This document shows, piece by piece, positions 1 through 8,090 of a stretch of DNA of 54,398 nt. The position numbers and the translations under genes were made by a program. The notes under the pieces are model-generated. The model was not told the DNA's origin, did no database searches, and saw only the letters and a program-made list of their open reading frames with translations. The stretch lies in the NCBI GenBank assembly GCA_004028795.1, contig SAIW01000014.1:1-54398 (forward strand), in the 5' to 3' direction. The first letter of the stretch is position 1; every line of letters begins with the position of its first letter. The DNA comes from Chitinophagaceae bacterium (GTDB lineage Bacteria > Bacteroidota > Bacteroidia > Chitinophagales > Chitinophagaceae).

Positions 1-258
1 CACACCTTGAATACCTTGTGCTCCTGTTGGGCCGGTTGCCCCTGTAGCTCCTGTAGCACCATTAGTTCCATTCACACCTGCCACACCTTGAATACCTTGT
101 ATGCCTTGTGCTCCTGTTGGGCCGGTTGCACCTGTAGCTCCTGTAGCACCATTAGTTCCATTCGCACCTGCCACACCCTGAATACCTTGTATACCTTGAG
201 CTCCTGTAACACCAGTTGCACCAGTTGCACCGGTTGCACCGGTTGCCCCTGCTACCCC
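1..258. repeat. 90-bp tandem repeat encoding Gly-X-Y units
   Basis: Inside the collagen-like gene a 90-bp unit (30 residues, ten Gly-X-Y triplets, containing GANGTNG or GVNGTNG and GPTGAQGIQ) is repeated head to tail. One full unit lies at 79-168, a truncated copy at 1-78 runs into the window edge, and a diverged copy lies at 169-258. Adjacent copies differ by few bases and by a 9-bp triplet-preserving indel, as expected from slippage or unequal recombination. Confidence 0.85.
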
Positions 259-708
259 TTGAATACCTTGTGCTCCGGTTGGACCTGTTGCACCCGTAGC
301 TCCTTTCGGACCGGGATTTAAAGAATATAAAGCATAAGGAACACTTAATAATTTGCTGGCACCCAAATCAATAAAACCGCTACCCAAATCTATTTCTGTT
401 TGAATGTACTTTGTTGTAGTTGCAGCCCAGTTAATATTGGAGAAAATACCATTGGTAGGATTACCCGATCCAACCTCAACAGAAAATAATCCGTATTGAT
501 TGGTACTGGTGGTTTGTGTTTCCTGGTATTCAATAGCACCAGTAGCAGAACCTGTTCTGATTGTAAATCTCAGGTTTGCTGAAGTATTTACTAACAATGC
601 ACCGTTAGTACCTCTTGCAACTGCCTGATACCGGAATGCTTGCGGTTGGGCAAAACAAACATTAAAAGACAAAATGAAAAAACTAAGAAGTAGTAAAATA
701 TTTTTCAT
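1..708 (-). CDS. Collagen-like repeat surface protein, C-terminus cut by window edge
   Basis: Read on the minus strand from an ATG at 706-708, the frame stays open for 236 codons to the window edge, so the gene is 3'-incomplete. Residues 1-20 are a signal peptide (hydrophobic core, FA before Q21). Residues 21-130 form the N-terminal domain commonly found in Bacteroidota collagen-like proteins ([29 protein letters not shown]). From about residue 133 on there are only Gly-X-Y triplets, mainly GAT, GPT, GIQ and GVA. The product is most likely exported and forms a surface fibre; no ligand can be named. It starts 17 bases downstream of the stop of the broken T9SS-type gene, so the two probably form one transcription unit. 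The Cys-rich plus-strand frame over the same bases is only its shadow. Confidence 0.88.
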   Translation of the reverse strand, partial: MKNILLLLSFFILSFNVCFAQPQAFRYQAVARGTNGALLVNTSANLRFTIRTGSATGAIEYQETQTTSTNQYGLFSVEVGSGNPTNGIFSNINWAATTTKYIQTEIDLGSGFIDLGASKLLSVPYALYSLNPGPKGATGATGPTGAQGIQGVAGATGATGATGATGVTGAQGIQGIQGVAGANGTNGATGATGATGPTGAQGIQGIQGVAGVNGTNGATGATGATGPTGAQGIQGV

Positions 709-725
709 AAATGTTATTTCTTAAA

Positions 726-1256
726 CTATTGTTTTTCGAATTTTAAAGCAGCTTTATAATTGTTAACCCCGATTATCCTCATAAAATAAACACCTTTTGC
801 ATAAGATGCTACAATGAACTCCTGGTATGCAAAAAAAGAAGCTTTATAATAAACCTCTCTTGTTTGTAAAATTTTACCGGAAGCATCAATAATAGCTAAT
901 GAATATCTTCCTTCGGGTAATGTTGGTTTAAAACCTAATTTAATAGTGCTTACAGCAGGGGCAGGATTTGGAAATAAAGTAAAATTTACATTGGCATAGC
1001 TTGCTGAAGACAGTATTTCCTGTATGCTGATATCAGGTTGGGCAAAACCGGAAGTTAAAAAAGTACCTGTTGATTTACTTGAGAAAAGGTCTCATACGGC
1101 TTCTCCTAAAATATAGGTAATTGAATAACCGCCGGCATCAACGGTTGTAGCTGAAGAACAAACAACAGACCTTGAAAGGCTTTGTGCTTTGCAGAAAAGA
1201 GCCGAAATGCAAAAAAAAGCTATTAAAAGCAGTTGCTTAGGGGTGTAGGGGTTCAT
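726..1256 (-). pseudogene. Secreted T9SS type A-like C-terminal domain protein broken by in-frame TGA
   Basis: The minus-strand frame opens at ATG 1254-1256 with a signal peptide (MNPYTPKQLLLIAFFCISAL, then FCKAQ). It reads through ITYILGEAV, meets TGA at 1092-1094 (codon 55), then continues in the same frame with DLFSSKSTGTFLTSGFAQPD and a typical C-terminal sorting-type domain (LFPNPAPAV, KGVYFMRI) to TAG at 726-728. The halves are not frame-shifted; one base (TGA where GGA would give Gly) is enough to explain the break. No ATG follows that would rescue the C-terminal half. I read it as a recent nonsense mutation or a sequencing error in a small exported protein of about 176 residues. The intact family has an N-terminal GE(A/V)-type segment and a LTSGFAQPD-type junction before the sorting domain. 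Confidence 0.8.
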
Positions 1257-1527
1257 GCCAAATGTTAATAGTAAATAAAAATCTACTTTTTTTAATTATC
1301 CTCCAAATAAAAAATGAAATAATGTAGGGATTTCATCATTTGATAATTAGTTTTTGAAAACAAAGGCTGTTAATTAAGTAGCTTTTAATTATAAAGGCAT
1401 AGGCATAATTGTAAAACAGGAAGATTTATGCAACCGTAATACAATAGTTTTTGTAATGCAACTGCAATTATTCCGCATTCTACTTTTATTTTAATACATC
1501 AGTTCTTCACTCAAATAAAAGAATCAA

Positions 1528-1908
1528 TTATTTCATCATTAGTATGGTGCCAATAATAATAATTGCGGCTCCGGCTGCCTGTTGCATATTTAATTTTTCG
1601 TTCAGAAAAAGATAATTAGCCAATACTATAAATGCGAGAGATAATACCGTAGCAAATGTGGTAAGTGTTGTTGAAACATTAGCTAATTTGGGTACTTTTA
1701 AAAAGCTATTGTTTAACAGAATAAAACTCAACCTTGAAAAAACGGCTAAGCACATTGCTGATATAAATTTCCAGTTGAAGAGCAAATGAATGAATGCCTG
1801 ATTCTTGAACAGGTTACCTGAAATAAGGTTTCTGTCTCCCAGCAATACAATTGAAGCGGCAGTAGAAATGCAATATACCAGGAGCCAGAACAAAATCTGC
1901 ACAATCAT
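1528..1908 (-). CDS. Small four-helix DMT/SMR-like transporter
   Basis: A 126-residue, strongly hydrophobic protein with four predicted membrane spans at about 3-23, 46-66, 78-102 and 108-125. Size and layout fit the small multidrug resistance / EamA half-size members of the drug-metabolite transporter superfamily; the LFLNEKLNMQQAAGAAIIIIG ending is typical of the last two helices of these proteins (LNE followed by a Gly-rich helix). ArnE/ArnF-like flippase subunits have the same form, and the gene lies next to glycosyltransferases, so transport of a lipid-linked sugar is possible but is an inference. It is transcribed away from the neighbouring plus-strand glycosyltransferase. Confidence 0.6.
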   Translation of the reverse strand: MIVQILFWLLVYCISTAASIVLLGDRNLISGNLFKNQAFIHLLFNWKFISAMCLAVFSRLSFILLNNSFLKVPKLANVSTTLTTFATVLSLAFIVLANYLFLNEKLNMQQAAGAAIIIIGTILMMK

Positions 1909-2086
1909 ACTATTTAATTTATCTGAATAAATATTTTTATAACTAATTACTTCCGGTAAATATTGTGTTCACTTAAAGCTAAGTCCATCTCTGATAGTCA
2001 AGCTTTACTTAAAACTGTAAGTATGCTGAAATTCAATATTTTTACTCTGACATTAACTAACTAATAATTCTTAGATTTAGATCTGA

Positions 2087-2878
2087 ATGAAGATACACAC
2101 GTTTGTAATACCTGCATATAATGAGTCTCCTTATTTGGAACAATGTATTCAATCCCTTCGTGCACAAAAACACGAAAGTCAGATTATCATCACCACTTCA
2201 ACACCAAACAATTATATCAAAACATTGGTGGACAAATATCAGCTTGATTATTTTATCAATAATAGTGATGAGAAAGGAATCGCTTCGAACTGGAATTTTG
2301 CTCTATCGAAATCCTCCACAGTATTAACAACCATTGCACACCAGGATGATATTTATTTACCCGACTTTAGTGAGCAAATTATTAAGGCATACAATGCTAA
2401 CTGTAAGGATTGGCTGATTGCATTTACCGGTTATAAAGATTTGGTTGGAACAGCTGTTAGAAATATTTCTCTTAATGATATTGTAAAAAAAATATTGCTT
2501 TTTCCTTTTCTTTTTAAAAAGAATATTCATTCCCCGTTTATAAAAAAAATGATACTTGCATTGGGCGATCCTATCGGTTGCCCGACTGTTACCTACAATT
2601 CACTCACATTAAACAAATTTTCATTTTCTGAAAAATATGCCTGCATTCTTGATTGGTTTGCATGGTACGAACTTGCTTCTCGAAATGGTTCTTTCTTTTT
2701 TATTAACCAAACCCTTATGCTGCACAGGATTCATGCTGCATCAGAAACGAGCAACCTTATAAAAAATGGAAAAAGAAAACTTGAAGAAACTGAATTACTG
2801 CGTAAGATTTGGGGTAAGTATTTTGCCAAACTGCTTATTGCGGTTTACGAATTGGGCCATAAACAAAATAAAGTATAG
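2087..2878 (+). CDS. Family 2 glycosyltransferase
   Basis: A 263-residue GT-A fold glycosyltransferase. The N-terminus has the GT2 nucleotide-sugar start (TFVIPAYNES, residues 5-14). HQDD at 85-88 takes the place of the DXD metal motif. The region around ILDWFAWYELA and a late MLHRIHAASETS fit the acceptor side of the family. Donor and acceptor cannot be deduced. No membrane span is evident, so it probably acts on the inner face of the membrane. It is the only plus-strand gene in this sugar cluster, divergent from the small transporter and convergent with the methyltransferase. Its TAG stop lies inside a TATAG pentanucleotide repeat. Confidence 0.85.
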   Translation: MKIHTFVIPAYNESPYLEQCIQSLRAQKHESQIIITTSTPNNYIKTLVDKYQLDYFINNSDEKGIASNWNFALSKSSTVLTTIAHQDDIYLPDFSEQIIKAYNANCKDWLIAFTGYKDLVGTAVRNISLNDIVKKILLFPFLFKKNIHSPFIKKMILALGDPIGCPTVTYNSLTLNKFSFSEKYACILDWFAWYELASRNGSFFFINQTLMLHRIHAASETSNLIKNGKRKLEETELLRKIWGKYFAKLLIAVYELGHKQNKV

Positions 2879-2891
2879 TATAGTATAGTAT
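2874..2891. repeat. TATAG pentanucleotide tandem repeat over a stop codon
   Basis: Three and a half copies of TATAG run through the stop codon (TAG, 2876-2878) of the glycosyltransferase gene into the short gap before the convergent methyltransferase. The array is short. Adding or losing units would leave this stop codon in place. Confidence 0.8.
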
Positions 2892-2897
2892 GTAATG

Positions 2898-3611
2898 CTA
2901 AATATCTATCGCTACAATATTACCACCAGCTATCATTGGAAATATAGTCTCAACTGTGTTTACTAATTTCTCAGCACTGCTTACAAAAATTTTCTTTATA
3001 CCTTTTGACCGCATAATCATTTCTGTAAATTTTACGTGGTAAGGAATAATTTCCCATGCAGTAAAACCTGCCAGTTTACAAAGCGTATTTAATGTTTTAT
3101 AAGAATATACCTGCAAATGATCTATGTGGCAGGATTCTCTTTTGAATAATGCCAATACTATATTTGACAGTGAAGTTGTATTGGGTGTTGAGCATATCAT
3201 TTTTTTTCCTGCATATTGTTTTTTTATATGCTTAAAAAAATCAAGTGTATTCGGCAGGTGTTCTATTAATTCTCCGGCAACTATTACATCAAATTCAGTG
3301 TTACCGAAATTCATTTGATGCAAATTGTAAATATCCCCTTTAAAAATTTTTCCTGTATCAGAGTAGCTGATGCCCGTTTCGGGTAATTTGGAAGAATTAT
3401 CTACCCCGAAATGTAATTCTGCAACTTTTGAAATTTCTGTAAATAAATATTTACCTGTGTTTTCTTTAATTAAAGCAGTCTCATCATAACAACCAAGATC
3501 TAAAACTCTTTTGCCGGTGCAGTTCTGTACTATATAGTTAACCCTTTCAACAGGGCGAGGCAATAATAATTTTTCTCCTACAGAGTAGTTTAGTTGTGTT
3601 GTTTGTTTCAT
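2898..3611 (-). CDS. Class I SAM-dependent methyltransferase
   Basis: A 237-residue protein with a Rossmann methyltransferase signature: motif I VLDLGCYDETA at about 36-46, an acidic motif II region around FGVDNSS, and the post-I segment FDVIVAGELIEHLPN at 107-121, which is characteristic of the UbiE/UbiG-like group acting on small molecules or sugars. The C-terminal part (ICSTPNTTSL, YSYKTLNTLCKLAGF) matches the same group. Placed among glycosyltransferases, it may methylate a surface glycan or its lipid carrier (inference). It lies 18 bases downstream of the TPR membrane protein gene and is probably co-transcribed with it. Confidence 0.82.
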   Translation of the reverse strand: MKQTTQLNYSVGEKLLLPRPVERVNYIVQNCTGKRVLDLGCYDETALIKENTGKYLFTEISKVAELHFGVDNSSKLPETGISYSDTGKIFKGDIYNLHQMNFGNTEFDVIVAGELIEHLPNTLDFFKHIKKQYAGKKMICSTPNTTSLSNIVLALFKRESCHIDHLQVYSYKTLNTLCKLAGFTAWEIIPYHVKFTEMIMRSKGIKKIFVSSAEKLVNTVETIFPMIAGGNIVAIDI

Positions 3612-3629
3612 TATAGGAATTGAGAAATT

Positions 3630-5681
3630 TTATTTTGCTTTATTTAAATGGTTTTTTGCCCATTCTAAATTAGCTTTTGCTAAAGGGAAATTCGGGTTAA
3701 TCTGTAACGCTTTTGTGCAAGCTTCAATTCCTTTTTGCCATTGCCCTAATTGATTATAAGCTGCCCCCATATTGTTATAAGCTTCTGCCAGATTGGGTTT
3801 AATTTTTAATGCTTCATAACAGGTATTAATGCATTTTTCATACTCTTTGTTATTGTAGTAAATTAGGCTTGTACTCAAATAATCTTCAGCAGTAGTGTTT
3901 TTAATTTGTGTTGGAGCATTCGCCATAAACATATTTCGCTTATTGTTACCCGATTCTAAATAGAGCATGGCATTTTTATCATCCGGTATAATGGAAAGAT
4001 ACCTTTGAGCCGTTTGAACTAATTTATTCCAATTTTGAGTTTGTAAATAAACGGTCATTAAATTGTTAAGCGACATAGTTGAATAAGAATCTATACTTAA
4101 AGCTTTTTCTGACATTGAAACAGACTCATCAAATCTGTTATTCTGTGAAAGAAACCTGCTGTAAAAAGTATAAGATTCAACATAATTAGGCCCGTAAAGA
4201 ATGGCTTTTTTAAAGTAGCTGTCTGCTTCTGCCGGATTGCCCATTGCATTTTTAAGAATACCGAGATTTATAAATAAGCTATGGTAATAAGGAGTATAAA
4301 CTAAAGCTTTTTCAAAATATTCATTGGCAACTGTGTAATTGCCTTTCTCCATTTGTGTTAACCCGTAATTCATTAAACCTCTTCCGTTCATAGGGCTTTT
4401 TTTAGTAACGTCAAGCCAAAGAGATTCTTCAGTTTTCCAAACTTTATTTCGTTGATATACACCAAATGATTGTAATAAAAATGCTGCACCTATAACCGTT
4501 GCAAAGACAATTTTTCTTGAAACAGAAAATGGTTTTCTCTGATTGTATTTTTGAACCTGCAAAAGTATAAATGCAATCAGTGCAAGTGTTAAACCAATAA
4601 AAGCAAAATACATTCTATGATCGTTGGTTACTTCGGAAAATGGCACTAAAGAAGTGGGTAATAAAGAAGTTATAAACCAAACCAGTCCAAATGCAATTGG
4701 TTCTGTCTCTTTTTTTGCTGAGGTTTTTATTACGGTTATTAATAAAATTGAAAAAAATACTAAACCGATAATAATTCTTTCATCAAATACATTCGTAATC
4801 ACACCCCAATCTGAATCGGCACTTAAATTTCCCGGAAGAAAAAAAGCAATGCAATACCTTAACCAAACATAGGGCTGTGTAAGCATATAATAACCGGCAG
4901 GGTTAGAAACGCCTTCTATTGCTTTAATTTTACTAAGTGTGTATAATTGAAAACCTGCGATAATAATAATAGAAGGTAATAATTGAAGAACTATGTTTAG
5001 TATCGTTTTAAAATGCTTAGGCTTAAAAATATCTGCAACAGATAAACCTGATTCGAAAAAAAGCAGGTAGAAGAACAATAACAGCACTAATACAGGTACT
5101 GTTTCTTTTGCAAACACACCAATAATTGCAGGTATTACATACAATAAATACTTTCTTTTCCCCGGCAAAAGAACAAATAACAGAAACGATAAAGCAATAA
5201 AAAAAGTTGAGAGTACATCTGACCTTGAAATGATATAATTTAATGTTTCTGCATTAGCAGTATGAATGGCAAACCAGCCGGCACCCAGTATAGCAGTTAA
5301 TGAAGTAAGTTTTTTATCAGCAAAAGTTCTGTTTAATAAGTTTCGGAAAATAAAGTATAATAAAATAACCAGCAACAGATGCCAAATAAAAGTAGATAAC
5401 TGAAAAAAGAATGGCTTAAGTCCATTGCCTAAAAAATAGTCAATAGCTAAAGTTGTGGTTACCAAAGGCCGCATACCCCAATGTGCAGGAGAGGCACTGA
5501 ACATTTTTGGATCTGAATAAAACGCAGGGATATTTTTAAGATTTCTTATATGCACATTATTTACAATAGTATGCATGTCATCAAAATGGAAACCATTGTT
5601 AAAATGGTTGGAATAACTGATGACCACTAAAATGAAAATAGCTGTTGCTACTATTACGGGGTAGGATAACACTCGCTTCAT
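3630..5681 (-). CDS. TMTC-like GT-C membrane glycosyltransferase with C-terminal TPR domain
   Basis: A 683-residue protein. After a first membrane helix (7-23), a short extracytoplasmic loop carries FHFDDMHTIV (31-40); an Asp-Asp or Glu in this loop is the catalytic feature of GT-C dolichol/polyprenyl-phosphate-mannose type transferases. About ten further membrane helices follow to roughly residue 410. The last 260 residues are a series of tetratricopeptide repeats (NGRGLMNYGLTQMEKGNY, LFINLGILKNAMGNPAEA, EAYNNMGAAYNQLGQW). Helix-rich GT-C plus TPR is the plan of eukaryotic TMTC protein O-mannosyltransferases, and similar proteins occur in Bacteroidota. Its operon also holds a DPM1-like GT2 that could make the lipid-linked sugar donor. 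Protein O-glycosylation is a reasonable role but unproven. Confidence 0.72.
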   Translation of the reverse strand: MKRVLSYPVIVATAIFILVVISYSNHFNNGFHFDDMHTIVNNVHIRNLKNIPAFYSDPKMFSASPAHWGMRPLVTTTLAIDYFLGNGLKPFFFQLSTFIWHLLLVILLYFIFRNLLNRTFADKKLTSLTAILGAGWFAIHTANAETLNYIISRSDVLSTFFIALSFLLFVLLPGKRKYLLYVIPAIIGVFAKETVPVLVLLLFFYLLFFESGLSVADIFKPKHFKTILNIVLQLLPSIIIIAGFQLYTLSKIKAIEGVSNPAGYYMLTQPYVWLRYCIAFFLPGNLSADSDWGVITNVFDERIIIGLVFFSILLITVIKTSAKKETEPIAFGLVWFITSLLPTSLVPFSEVTNDHRMYFAFIGLTLALIAFILLQVQKYNQRKPFSVSRKIVFATVIGAAFLLQSFGVYQRNKVWKTEESLWLDVTKKSPMNGRGLMNYGLTQMEKGNYTVANEYFEKALVYTPYYHSLFINLGILKNAMGNPAEADSYFKKAILYGPNYVESYTFYSRFLSQNNRFDESVSMSEKALSIDSYSTMSLNNLMTVYLQTQNWNKLVQTAQRYLSIIPDDKNAMLYLESGNNKRNMFMANAPTQIKNTTAEDYLSTSLIYYNNKEYEKCINTCYEALKIKPNLAEAYNNMGAAYNQLGQWQKGIEACTKALQINPNFPLAKANLEWAKNHLNKAK

Positions 5682-5690
5682 TACGCTTTG

Positions 5691-6038
5691 TTAGTTTTTT
5701 GTATTTTTTTCTGCAGATTCTTTCATTAAAGCTATTTCCTGTGTTAGCTTAGTAATACTTTTTTGCATTTTAGAACTTACCTGGCTTAAATGCAGCAGAT
5801 ATATCATAATCAGGAAAATAAAAGCGGTAAACACCAGATTTGGGGGCTCTGCAACTCCAAATAACTTAGAGAAAAAATCCAATCCGTCCCTCCAAAATGA
5901 AAAGAGCACCAAAAAAAAAGTAATTACAATCCAAACAACAGCATATTCTTCCCGCAATTTCCCTTTAACAATCAATCTGCTTATGTATCCGATAAATATA
6001 AAATTGATGATAATGGTGATGATTTGTATTCTGGCCAT
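5691..6038 (-). CDS. DUF2304 small membrane protein
   Basis: A 115-residue protein from the ATG at 6036-6038. An upstream in-frame ATG (6068) would overlap the preceding gene and add a polar ten-residue leader, so the internal start is preferred. Three membrane helices (IQIITIIINFIFIGYI; YAVVWIVITFFLVLFSFW; LVFTAFIFLIMIYLLHLS) are followed by a charged helical tail. The pattern VKGKLREEYAVVWI and a conserved central W-R-D-G-L segment identify DUF2304. These proteins are nearly always encoded beside a DPM1-like GT2 and are thought to assist it at the membrane. Here the gap to that GT2 is 5 bases. Confidence 0.85.
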   Translation of the reverse strand: MARIQIITIIINFIFIGYISRLIVKGKLREEYAVVWIVITFFLVLFSFWRDGLDFFSKLFGVAEPPNLVFTAFIFLIMIYLLHLSQVSSKMQKSITKLTQEIALMKESAEKNTKN

Positions 6039-6043
6039 GCTAA

Positions 6044-6751
6044 TTATTTTCTGATGTAAGAAAAACACATTGCAATACTAACTTTAATAATGTAATACAA
6101 TTGCATTAACCAGCGGATAGATGATTTTCCTCCTTGTCTCTCCCGCATTATTACAGGTACTTCCGCAATGCTGAATTTTTTTTTAGCGAATATAACAATG
6201 GATTCCGGTTCAGGAAAGTCGTCGGGATAATGAAAGGCTGCATAACTAAATGCTTTTTTATTCAAAAGCCTGAATCCGGATGTACTATCCTTAATATGCA
6301 ATCCGGTAAATAAACGGTTAATCAGGTAGAAATAATTGATGCCTATTCTGCGTAAAAAAGAAGATTGAAACCCTTTCTTTTCTAAGAAACGTGAACCAAT
6401 AATAATATCTGCCTCTGTTTTTTCAAAAGCAGCGATTAATTTTTTTATTTCTGAAGGAACATGCTGACCATCTCCATCTAATTGTATTACAAAACTATAA
6501 TTATGTGAATACGCATACAGGAATCCTGCTTGCATAGCCCCTCCAATACCTAAATTAACCGGTAAATCTAAATATTTAGCTTCTGTTCTTTGTGCAATGT
6601 CTAAAGTATTATCTGTTGAACAATCATTCACAATTAAAATATCTAAGTTTAAAATACCCCGTAGGTTTTCTTTAATCTCAGTAACCAAATCAGCAAGTGA
6701 TGCTGCTTCATTAAAACATGGGATAATAATTAAACCTCTATAAAGGTGCAT
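6044..6751 (-). CDS. DPM1/GtrB-like family 2 glycosyltransferase (polyprenyl-phosphate sugar synthase type)
   Basis: A 235-residue protein from the ATG at 6749-6751 (MHLYRGLIIIPCFNEA); an ATG 21 bases upstream is possible but adds nothing family-like. The signatures are the GT2 start IIPCFNEAASL, VNDCSTDNT, the Gly-rich LGIGGAMQAGF, and QLDGDGQH as the DXD site, with DSTSGFRLLNKKAF and MRERQGGKSSI further on. These are typical of dolichol- or undecaprenyl-phosphate glucose/mannose synthases without large C-terminal membrane domains. It probably transfers a sugar from a nucleotide to a polyprenyl phosphate, feeding the GT-C protein two genes downstream. It heads the minus-strand operon GT2-DUF2304-TMTC-methyltransferase. 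Confidence 0.87.
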   Translation of the reverse strand: MHLYRGLIIIPCFNEAASLADLVTEIKENLRGILNLDILIVNDCSTDNTLDIAQRTEAKYLDLPVNLGIGGAMQAGFLYAYSHNYSFVIQLDGDGQHVPSEIKKLIAAFEKTEADIIIGSRFLEKKGFQSSFLRRIGINYFYLINRLFTGLHIKDSTSGFRLLNKKAFSYAAFHYPDDFPEPESIVIFAKKKFSIAEVPVIMRERQGGKSSIRWLMQLYYIIKVSIAMCFSYIRK

Positions 6752-6888
6752 GATGGTGTGGGTTGAAAGCAAATTAAACGAAAACTTTATTCCCTGTGTT
6801 TAATAATATATTTCTATTACAAAATGGTTAGAGGCAAAACCACAAACTTTAAAAAGCCAGGAAGAAATACAATTTTAATATTGAATAA

Positions 6889-6917
6889 AAAAGCGAAGTA
6901 ATTTTTACTTCGCTTTT
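6889..6917 (-). terminator. Intrinsic terminator of the tRNA(CAT) gene
   Basis: A 13-bp near-perfect hairpin (AAAAGCGAAGTAA at 6889-6901 with its complement at 6905-6917) starts a few bases after the tRNA 3' end on the minus strand. It ends in a T run on that strand, so it should end the tRNA transcript. Confidence 0.75.
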
Positions 6918-6921
6918 ATCG

Positions 6922-6995
6922 TGGGCCCACCAGGGCATGATCCTGGGACCCCCTGATTATGAGTCAGGTGCTCTAACCAACTGAGCTATAGGCCC
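6922..6995 (-). tRNA. tRNA with CAT anticodon (elongator Met or Ile2)
   Basis: A 74-nt cloverleaf on the minus strand. The acceptor stem GGGCCTA pairs with TGGGCCC (one G-T), the D arm is GCTC/GAGC, the anticodon stem is CCTGA/TCAGG around loop CTCATAA (anticodon CAT), the T stem is CCAGG/CCTGG, and the discriminator is A. CCA is not encoded. The T loop reads ATCATGC instead of the usual TTCRANY, swapping the T54-A58 pair to A54-T58; C56 and T55 are kept. CAT can mean elongator methionine or, if the C is modified to lysidine by TilS, isoleucine; the sequence alone does not settle which. The A35-T-A after the anticodon is common to both. Confidence 0.9.
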
Positions 6996-7108
6996 GCCCT
7001 TTTTAGGGAGCGGCAAAAATATAGAAATGCAAACTATTAAGCAATTCATTTTCTGCCAACTTTCTATGTTTTTAATCTTCCTGTAATTCTTTTGCTAATT
7101 TTTAACCC

Positions 7109-7137
7109 TTTATGTGCAATCAATTCTGTTATTTTTG
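7109..7137 (+). promoter_or_regulatory. Likely Bacteroidota promoter of the barrel protein gene
   Basis: TATTTTTG at 7130-7137 fits the Bacteroidota -7 box TAnnTTTG, and a T-rich -33 segment (TTTATG, 7109-7114) lies upstream at suitable spacing. It is 43 bases before the ATG of the barrel gene. Confidence 0.5.
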
Positions 7138-7179
7138 CCCGCTACCAAAAGCATCATTGCTTTTTACTAAACTAAAAAA

Positions 7180-7998
7180 ATGAAAAAAACATTTTTACTA
7201 CTGCTTTGTGTAAGTTGTTTATTAAGCTCTTACGGCCAATTAGGTAATTTATTTTCAAAAAAGAAAAAAGATACTACTGCCAAATCAACGGTAATAAAAC
7301 CAACAGTTGTTACAAAAAGCTCTGCCCCGAAAATAGATTATAAGAAGGCAGATGTAAGCAAACGTGCTGCTGACCATTTTATGTTGCAGTTTGGCTCTGA
7401 CACCTGGTTAAACAGACCCGATAGTGTGGCTACCAAAGGTTTTGGCAGACATTTCAATTTTTATTTTCTTTTAGATAAGCCATTAAAAAAAGACCATCGC
7501 TTTAGTTTGGCATATGGTGCCGGTTTAGGTACAAGCAATATTTTTTTCGATCACAGATATGTTGACGTTAAAGCCAACAGCAGCACACTTCCTTTCCGTA
7601 CAAGCTTTTCCGGCTCAGATTCATCTTACTTCAATAAATCGAAAGTTACTACCATGTATTTAGAAATACCTATAGAGTTCAGGTATTACTCAAACCCTTC
7701 AGACCCTAACCATTCATGGAAGGCGGCAGTAGGTGTAAAAGTGGGAGCTTTATTAAAATCTTATTTTAAAGGAAAAGATTTAAGAACCAGAAACGGTGCA
7801 AGCATTTACGGCAGTACTTATATTGATAAAGAATACAGCAAAAGATTTTTTAACGGAACAAAAGTTGCCTTAACAGGCAGAGTTGGTTATGGTAACCTTT
7901 CATTAAATGTAGATTATCAGTTAACTGAAGTTTTAAAACCGGGTTTTGGTCCATCAATGAATAATTTATCCATCGGGCTAACACTAAGCGGATTGTAA
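7180..7998 (+). CDS. Putative outer-membrane beta-barrel protein
   Basis: A 272-residue exported protein. Residues 1-19 are a signal peptide (MKKTFLLLLCVSCLLSSYG, then Q), followed by a basic linker of several Lys. From about residue 60 the protein alternates short beta-prone, aromatic-rich segments (FLLDKPLKK, FSLAYGAGLGTSNIFF, YLEIPIEFRYYSN, AAVGVKVGALLKSYF, VALTGRVGYGNLSLNVDYQL) and ends LSIGLTLSGL. This is the appearance of small PorT/OmpA-like outer-membrane barrels in Bacteroidota. No catalytic motif is visible. It is monocistronic: a promoter box lies upstream and a strong terminator downstream. Confidence 0.7.
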   Translation: MKKTFLLLLCVSCLLSSYGQLGNLFSKKKKDTTAKSTVIKPTVVTKSSAPKIDYKKADVSKRAADHFMLQFGSDTWLNRPDSVATKGFGRHFNFYFLLDKPLKKDHRFSLAYGAGLGTSNIFFDHRYVDVKANSSTLPFRTSFSGSDSSYFNKSKVTTMYLEIPIEFRYYSNPSDPNHSWKAAVGVKVGALLKSYFKGKDLRTRNGASIYGSTYIDKEYSKRFFNGTKVALTGRVGYGNLSLNVDYQLTEVLKPGFGPSMNNLSIGLTLSGL

Positions 7999-8020
7999 TT
8001 AATATAATAATAAATTAATG

Positions 8021-8047
8021 AACCCCGACAAAATGTTGGGGTTTTTT
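8021..8047 (+). terminator. Intrinsic terminator after the barrel protein gene
   Basis: AACCCCGAC (8021-8029) pairs with GTTGGGGTT (8035-8043), with one G-T and a 5-nt loop, and is followed by a T run. It separates the barrel gene from hflX. Confidence 0.85.
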
Positions 8048-8090
8048 ATTGGCAACTACTCAGTTTATCTTTGAAAAATTTTTATAAGCA

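Noticed and set aside
1-258. Possible CRISPR-like array
   Set aside because: The units are contiguous 90-bp coding repeats in frame, without unique spacers of constant length.
7-321. Cys/Ser/Thr-rich plus-strand frame of 104 codons
   Set aside because: It is the antisense reading of Gly-X-Y codons of the minus-strand collagen-like gene, whose signal peptide and family domain are clear.
1092-1094. TGA as selenocysteine or recoded codon
   Set aside because: No selenocysteine insertion structure is visible downstream, the site would normally hold Gly, and other TGA codons in the window act as stops.
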